Below, piece after piece: positions 7,292-10,403 of a stretch of DNA of 10,403 nt. Position 1 is the first letter of the stretch. Every line of letters starts with the position of its first letter. The DNA is from Thiobacillus sp. Lineage in GTDB: Bacteria > Pseudomonadota > Gammaproteobacteria > Burkholderiales > Thiobacillaceae. Made by a program: the position numbers and the translations under genes. The stretch lies in NCBI GenBank assembly GCA_011391285.1, contig JAABQU010000279.1:1-10403 (forward strand), given 5' to 3'. The notes under the pieces are model-generated. The model was not told the DNA's origin. It did not search any database and saw nothing but the letters and a program-made list of their open reading frames with translations.

Positions 7292-7914
7292 AAGAAATCC
7301 TGCCCGGCGTTTTTCACTGGAAAACCTTCCACGAAGGCATCCAGGCCTATGTCCACTCCTACTACACCAACGCCACCGATCCACCGCTGCTGATCGACCC
7401 GCGCGTGCCCGCGCAGGGAATCGAGTGGTTCGCGGCGCACGGCGCGCCGCAGCATATCTACCTGACCAACCGCCACCACTATCGCCACAGCGACCGCTTT
7501 GCCACCCGCTATGGCGCGCAGGTCTGGTGCCACAAGGACGGCCTGCACGAATTCACCCATGGCGAAAAAGTCAGGGGATTCAGTCACGGCAAGCTGCTCC
7601 CCGGCGGCGTGCTGGCGCTGAAAGTCGCGGCGCTGTGCCCCGAGGAAACCGCGTTATATGTGCCGCTGCACGGCGGCATCCTCAGCCTCGGCGACGCCAT
7701 TGTGCACGAACGTGGCAAGCTCGGTTTCGTGCCGGACGCCTACATGGGTGACGACCCGGAGGCGGTCAAGCACGGCCTGCGCAAAGCCTTTCTCAAGCAC
7801 CTGCGCGAACGCGAATTCGACCATCTGCTGTTCGCCCACGGCGCGCCATGGATTGGCGGCGCCAGGGCGGGTCTCGAACAATTTCTGGCGAATCTGGAAC
7901 GAATGGGGTGCTAG
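7288..7914 (+). CDS. Metallo-beta-lactamase-fold-like protein with degenerate metal site
   Basis: The 208-residue product resembles a small MBL-fold protein: an N-terminal beta sandwich start (ILPGVFHW), the LLIDPRVP strand, the TNRHHYRHSDRF segment where the HxHxDH metal motif would be, LSLGDAIV (with GD at 135-136), and a C-terminal LLFAHGAPWIGG with H174. In standard MBL enzymes the first motif is THxHxDH; here the equivalent positions read Asn, His, Tyr and Arg. The TPGHT-like second His region is also replaced (ALCPEET). D136 and H174 remain. A two-metal hydrolase mechanism is therefore unlikely; it may bind one metal, bind a ligand, or be non-catalytic. The ATG at 7288 is chosen because it fits the fold's N-terminus and has AAAGG eight bases upstream; the open frame extends further upstream but without family-like sequence. 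Confidence 0.7.
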   Translation: MKEILPGVFHWKTFHEGIQAYVHSYYTNATDPPLLIDPRVPAQGIEWFAAHGAPQHIYLTNRHHYRHSDRFATRYGAQVWCHKDGLHEFTHGEKVRGFSHGKLLPGGVLALKVAALCPEETALYVPLHGGILSLGDAIVHERGKLGFVPDAYMGDDPEAVKHGLRKAFLKHLREREFDHLLFAHGAPWIGGARAGLEQFLANLERMGC

Positions 7915-7928
7915 CCGGACAGCTCAAG

Positions 7929-8459
7929 TCACAGGCCAACCAGCCTCCGCAACGCCAGCCCAGCCAGCCCCAGGGTCCCGCACGGCAGCCACACACAGCG
8001 CATCTCCGAGCGCAGCACCCCGAAACCGTGCCGTGAGAACAGCGCGGCAGGGTTCATCGGCGACACCTTGATCACCCGCCACGGCAAAAAATAGCGCCGG
8101 TGCGAAAACGGGCTGAATAAAGCGATGCCGAGGCCGCCGTTGGTCATTGCGTCGATCAGCCCATGCGACGCGGCACTGACGAGCAGCACCCAGAACGCAG
8201 TCAACGGATCGGCACCCAGCGTCGGCGCAATCACTGTCCCCGCACCGGCTAGCGCCGCAGCAAATGGCTGCGAATGGGTGAAGCCGCGGTGGCCGAACGG
8301 ATGCGCGTAGGGAATTCCCAGCCACAGCCCCAGCGCATCGATGTCGGGCAGCGCCGCGCAAACCAGCGCCAACGCCATCAGCCCCGGCGGCACGATGTCG
8401 CCGCCCAGCGCCAAAGCCAGCGCAAGCGGCACGGCAAGATGCGAAAGCGGCGTCGCCAC
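7929..8459 (-). CDS. YdjM-like inner-membrane protein (LexA-binding/metal-dependent hydrolase-like family)
   Basis: The predicted 176-residue product is a multi-pass membrane protein of the YdjM/YbcI family (Pfam family often labelled metal-dependent hydrolase). The family signature is clear: LPDID after the first helices, GHRGFTHS, SHGLIDAMTNGG, and PFSHRRYFLPW followed by ISP-like VIKVSPM. These His and Asp residues are the likely metal ligands, though no substrate is established. The start is uncertain: a GTG at complement 8459 gives VATPLSHLAVPLAL, a typical family N-terminus, and leaves 22 bp after the upstream gene. The frame stays open upstream but reads as Arg-rich sequence antisense or overlapping to the neighbour, so I reject it. 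No strong ribosome site precedes the GTG, suggesting coupling to the upstream small secreted-protein gene. Its 3' end converges with the MBL-like gene. Confidence 0.85.
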   Translation of the reverse strand: MATPLSHLAVPLALALALGGDIVPPGLMALALVCAALPDIDALGLWLGIPYAHPFGHRGFTHSQPFAAALAGAGTVIAPTLGADPLTAFWVLLVSAASHGLIDAMTNGGLGIALFSPFSHRRYFLPWRVIKVSPMNPAALFSRHGFGVLRSEMRCVWLPCGTLGLAGLALRRLVGL

Positions 8460-8481
8460 GGCCGTCAGCGCGGCGGGCAGA

Positions 8482-8730
8482 TCACGGCCTGCGGCCGGGC
8501 TCGGCGCAACGAATGATGCCCCGGCTATCCTTGAGTTCCAGGCAATGCCGCATATCGGCACCTTGCCGTCGCGTGTCCTGCCCTGTCTCCTTGCCCGGAA
8601 CTGCCGGCGCCTGGATCTTTTCCAGCGCCTGCGTTGTCTCCGCCCTGGCCGCGCCTTGCGGCTCGACTTCCTGCGCCAGCGCGCCCGCCGCCGCACATAC
8701 AAACGGCAATGTCATCAACACAACTTTCAT
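8482..8730 (-). CDS. Small secreted protein with a Cys pair, function unknown
   Basis: The 82-residue product has a convincing signal peptide, MKVVLMTLPFVCAAAGALA with probable cleavage before Q20, and a mature part of about 63 residues. The mature chain is polar, with an Ala/Glu/Gln-rich stretch (about 24-45) and a C-terminal segment RHCLELKDSRGIIRCAEP in which C63 and C75 could form a disulfide in the periplasm. The ATG (complement 8728-8730) is preceded on its strand by GAAGGGGG a few bases upstream, a strong ribosome site. It is the first gene of a probable two-gene unit with the YdjM-like gene. Similar short secreted proteins with a C-x11-C end occur in betaproteobacteria as hypothetical proteins, to my recollection; I cannot assign a role. 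Confidence 0.7.
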   Translation of the reverse strand: MKVVLMTLPFVCAAAGALAQEVEPQGAARAETTQALEKIQAPAVPGKETGQDTRRQGADMRHCLELKDSRGIIRCAEPGRRP

Positions 8731-8831
8731 CTAATCCCCCTTCCCTGCAACCGGAACGGCATGCATGTCTGCGCTTGCGTAACCCGCCTATTGACCAGAC
8801 CCGCTCCAACAATCGTTCGCTTACGATATTT

Positions 8832-9482
8832 CTATTTGGCACCGGCAGCCGGATAACCCACCGTTTGCGCCAGGATGATGTGCTGATGCTTTCCCAACCC
8901 AAGCGCTGCGCCCAGCGCTTCACGCTCAATCAGGCCGCGCACCACCACCGCCAGCCCGGCCGACGCACAGTACAGATACACATTCTGGGCAATGAAGCCG
9001 GCATCGGTTGCGCTGTAGAACGCCTTGTCTTCGGCGCTGGCCTCGCTCATCCGGTTGAGGTCGGCCACGTACACCAGGTTCAGCGGCGCGGTTGCCACAA
9101 AGTCCTGCACGCCGGTCAGATGGCGAAGATCGCCCGCCGCCACTTTGATTAACGTGTGCGTGGGCGGGTCGTAACGATACGCGCCGTCTGGGGTAGTCAC
9201 GTACACATCGATCTCGCGCCAGTCATGGGCCGATGGCGCGGTACGCTGACCCGTGTCCGACCGGTTCACCCCGCTTGCCGCCCACAACAGGTTTGACAGC
9301 ATATGAGGCGGCAGCGCTTTGCTCGCGAATTCCCGCGTCGAATGCCGCGCCTGCAACGCCTGCATCAAGGGCATGCCGCCTGCCATCTCCGGCGGCGGCA
9401 GCTTGATCGCTCCGGTTTCTTGCACCACTCCTGTTCCCATCATGCTCATCATCAATACCCCCACGACTCGCCCTATCCTCAT
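8832..9482 (-). CDS. SagB/ThcOx-type nitroreductase-family protein, apparently exported
   Basis: The 216-residue product belongs to the FMN-dependent nitroreductase superfamily. Visible family features are the FMN-phosphate-binding RHSTREF (46-52), LLWAASGVNR (65-74), RTAPSAHDW (80-88) with the APSA stretch, DAGFIAQNVYLYCASAGLAVVVRG (160-183, written here only in part of its motif: AGFIAQN and GLAVVVRG), and the C-terminal QTVGYP. This pattern is closest to SagB/ThcOx-type dehydrogenases, some of which oxidise azolines in peptide natural products; no peptide-modification partner is seen nearby. The first 25 residues (MRIGRVVGVLMMSMMGTGVV...) look like a signal peptide, implying a periplasmic location. 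The ATG (complement 9480-9482) has GGGAGA upstream on its strand; a longer upstream frame lacks support. Confidence 0.85.
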   Translation of the reverse strand: MRIGRVVGVLMMSMMGTGVVQETGAIKLPPPEMAGGMPLMQALQARHSTREFASKALPPHMLSNLLWAASGVNRSDTGQRTAPSAHDWREIDVYVTTPDGAYRYDPPTHTLIKVAAGDLRHLTGVQDFVATAPLNLVYVADLNRMSEASAEDKAFYSATDAGFIAQNVYLYCASAGLAVVVRGLIEREALGAALGLGKHQHIILAQTVGYPAAGAK

Positions 9483-9519
9483 GGCCGTTTCTCCCTGCAG
9501 AAAACGCGCAATCCATTTC

Positions 9520-9547
9520 AATTTAGCTCCACGCCGGCACCGGGCAA
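9520..9547 (-). promoter_or_regulatory. Possible sigma70-type promoter of the nitroreductase gene
   Basis: Read on the - strand, TTGCCC (complement 9542-9547) and TAAATT (complement 9520-9525) are 16 bp apart, each matching four of six consensus bases. They lie about 40 bp upstream of the ATG at 9482, in the 129-bp gap between two divergent genes. Identified by eye only. Confidence 0.3.
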
Positions 9548-9611
9548 GGAAAACACGCTCGGCGCAAAACCGCCTATTTTTAGAGTGGATCGTCACCTAA
9601 GGAGAATTACG

Positions 9612-9887
9612 ATGGCTGTTGTGAACATTGGTCACTATTACGCAGAGTGGATGCCTTCCGGCTCGCCCAACAAATCCGGTCGTGGCCGCATCATCCTGCG
9701 CAGTGCAACCCGCCTGACCGAGCTGTTCCGCCTGACCAACCTGGGATCGGAGGACTACCGCAATCTGCTCCACATGCTGCAGACCGAAAAACCGGTGTTC
9801 TGGGACAGTGAGGCCGGCTGGCTGCGCACCGCGCATCCGCAGATGCATGACGCCGAGCCGGTGGGGGGACAAGAAGGGGGTGATTGA
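9612..9887 (+). CDS. Small hypothetical protein, 91 residues
   Basis: I do not recognise this protein. A strong AAGGAG (9599-9604) lies seven bases before the ATG, which supports the start even though the frame is open further upstream. The product has no signal peptide or membrane segment. The N-terminal 75 residues look folded, with an aromatic start (MAVVNIGHYYAEWMPSG), a basic strand-like RGRIILRSATRLTELFR, and a helical DYRNLLHMLQ region; a single Trp-containing WDSEAGWLR follows. The tail is Gly/Glu-rich and probably disordered. It is transcribed divergently from the nitroreductase gene; TATTTTTAGA (9575-9584) might serve as a -10 region, but I see no convincing -35. It is likely cytoplasmic. 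Confidence 0.7.
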   Translation: MAVVNIGHYYAEWMPSGSPNKSGRGRIILRSATRLTELFRLTNLGSEDYRNLLHMLQTEKPVFWDSEAGWLRTAHPQMHDAEPVGGQEGGD

Positions 9888-9910
9888 TCCGGCACAAAGT
9901 TTTTTTAGCT

Positions 9911-9991
9911 GTCACCCCGGCAGAATACCCAGAGGGCACAAGAGCCGGGGTCCAGTCAATCAGGCTGGATTCCGGCCTTCGCCGGAATGAC
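9911..9991. repeat. REP/BIME-like palindromic intergenic element
   Basis: Two facing half-elements are visible. The right half is a perfect hairpin: ATTCCGGC (9969-9976), CTTC loop, GCCGGAAT (9981-9988). The left half pairs ACCCCGG (9914-9920) with CCGGGGT (9945-9951) but has a 24-base centre instead of a short loop. Both ends carry the GTCA terminus in opposite orientation, and TCCAG (9951-9955) mirrors CTGGA (9965-9969) around the middle. This is the familiar proteobacterial GTCATTCCGGC...GCCGGAATCCAG repeat type, here with a degraded left hairpin. Confidence 0.75.
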
Positions 9992-10013
9992 GACTTGCTT
10001 CCGCAGACATGAC

Positions 10014-10403
10014 GTGAATAAATCCCTCGCAACAAGCAAACGTACGCAATCGCGTGGCGAAGAAATCGCCAACAGCCTCAGTCACGGACTCGGGCTGGTC
10101 GCCGCAGTCGTGGCCACCCCGTTCCTGATCCAGCATGCGCTGCGGCACGGCGATGCGGGATTTATTGTCGGTGCCAGCATTTTCGCCGCGACCATGGTGC
10201 TGCTGTACCTGGCCTCCACCCTGTATCACGCGTTGCCGGTTGGCCGCGCCAAGCGGGTGTTTCGGGTGATCGAGCACTCCGCGATCTTTCTGCTCATCGC
10301 CGGTACCTACACGCCGTTCACCCTCGGCGTGCTGCACGGCGCCTGGGGCTGGACGCTACTCGGGCTGGTATGGAGTCTTGCCGTGGCCGGGGTGATGCTC
10401 AAG
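10014..10403 (+). CDS. Hemolysin III family protein (PAQR superfamily), N-terminal part (3' end outside window)
   Basis: The open frame gives 130 residues to the window edge, about 60% of the usual length of roughly 210-220. Typical motifs are present: GEEIANSLSHGLG near the N-terminus (15-27), STLYHAL (68-74), and IEHSAIFLLIAGTYTPF (86-102). The Ser, His and acidic residues in these motifs are the conserved metal-site positions of the PAQR/hemolysin III fold. At least four membrane helices are visible, so it is an inner-membrane protein; a haemolytic role is known for a few members only and should not be assumed. The start is uncertain: GTG at 10014 fits the family's N-terminus, while an in-frame ATG at 9987 lies inside the REP-like hairpin. 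Neither has a good ribosome site. Confidence 0.88.
   Translation, partial: MNKSLATSKRTQSRGEEIANSLSHGLGLVAAVVATPFLIQHALRHGDAGFIVGASIFAATMVLLYLASTLYHALPVGRAKRVFRVIEHSAIFLLIAGTYTPFTLGVLHGAWGWTLLGLVWSLAVAGVMLK

Noticed and set aside
8460..8702. N-terminal extension of the YdjM-like protein
   Set aside because: The extension overlaps the small secreted protein gene and reads as Arg-rich, low-complexity sequence unlike the family's N-terminus.
9857..9906. GCCGG/CCGGC arms followed by a run of seven T, as a terminator of the 91-residue gene
   Set aside because: The stem is five base pairs with a loop of about 27 bases and is not adjacent to the T-run; too weak to call.
9911..9991. CRISPR-like repeat
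   Set aside because: Only one palindromic unit pair is present, with no repeat-spacer periodicity and no cas gene in the window.

Overview
The window is high-GC bacterial DNA with compact gene spacing, clear Shine-Dalgarno sites and some GTG starts. The mix of genes (Cu+-ATPase followed by SHOCT and Met-rich Spy-like proteins, a Pseudomonas-order LigD with Ku, DUF72, hemolysin III) suggests a proteobacterium, most likely a betaproteobacterium of the Rhodocyclales/Burkholderiales type. That placement is inferred from protein character, not from a marker gene. I saw no rRNA, tRNA, CRISPR array, transposase or phage gene.

Layout. (1) 1-1797, copper handling, + strand: the C-terminal end of a CopA-like P1B ATPase, a small membrane-anchored SHOCT protein, and an exported Spy/CpxP-like protein with a Met-Gly repeat array. 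(2) 1824-6388, non-homologous end joining, + strand: a candidate promoter with a 9-bp inverted repeat, then ligD (phosphoesterase-ligase-polymerase), ku, and a protein joining a MerR-like helix-turn-helix to four TPR repeats, in one tightly spaced operon. A DUF72 gene converges on it from the - strand (6392-7090). (3) 7091-7914: a structured leader region, then a metallo-beta-lactamase-fold protein lacking most of the canonical metal ligands. (4) 7929-9482, - strand: a YdjM-like membrane protein, a small secreted protein with a Cys pair, and an apparently exported SagB/ThcOx-type nitroreductase. (5) 9612-10403, + strand: an unrecognised 91-residue protein, a REP-like palindromic element, and the start of a hemolysin III (PAQR superfamily) gene that runs off the window.

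How the parts work together. In the copper block the ATPase exports Cu+ from the cytoplasm, and the Met-rich exported protein would buffer it in the periplasm. In the NHEJ block Ku binds double-strand ends and recruits LigD, which trims, fills and seals them. The HTH-TPR protein sits in the same operon and is the most interesting unknown here: it could regulate the operon or act as a protein-interaction partner. The remaining genes look like ordinary accessory genes without an obvious shared pathway.
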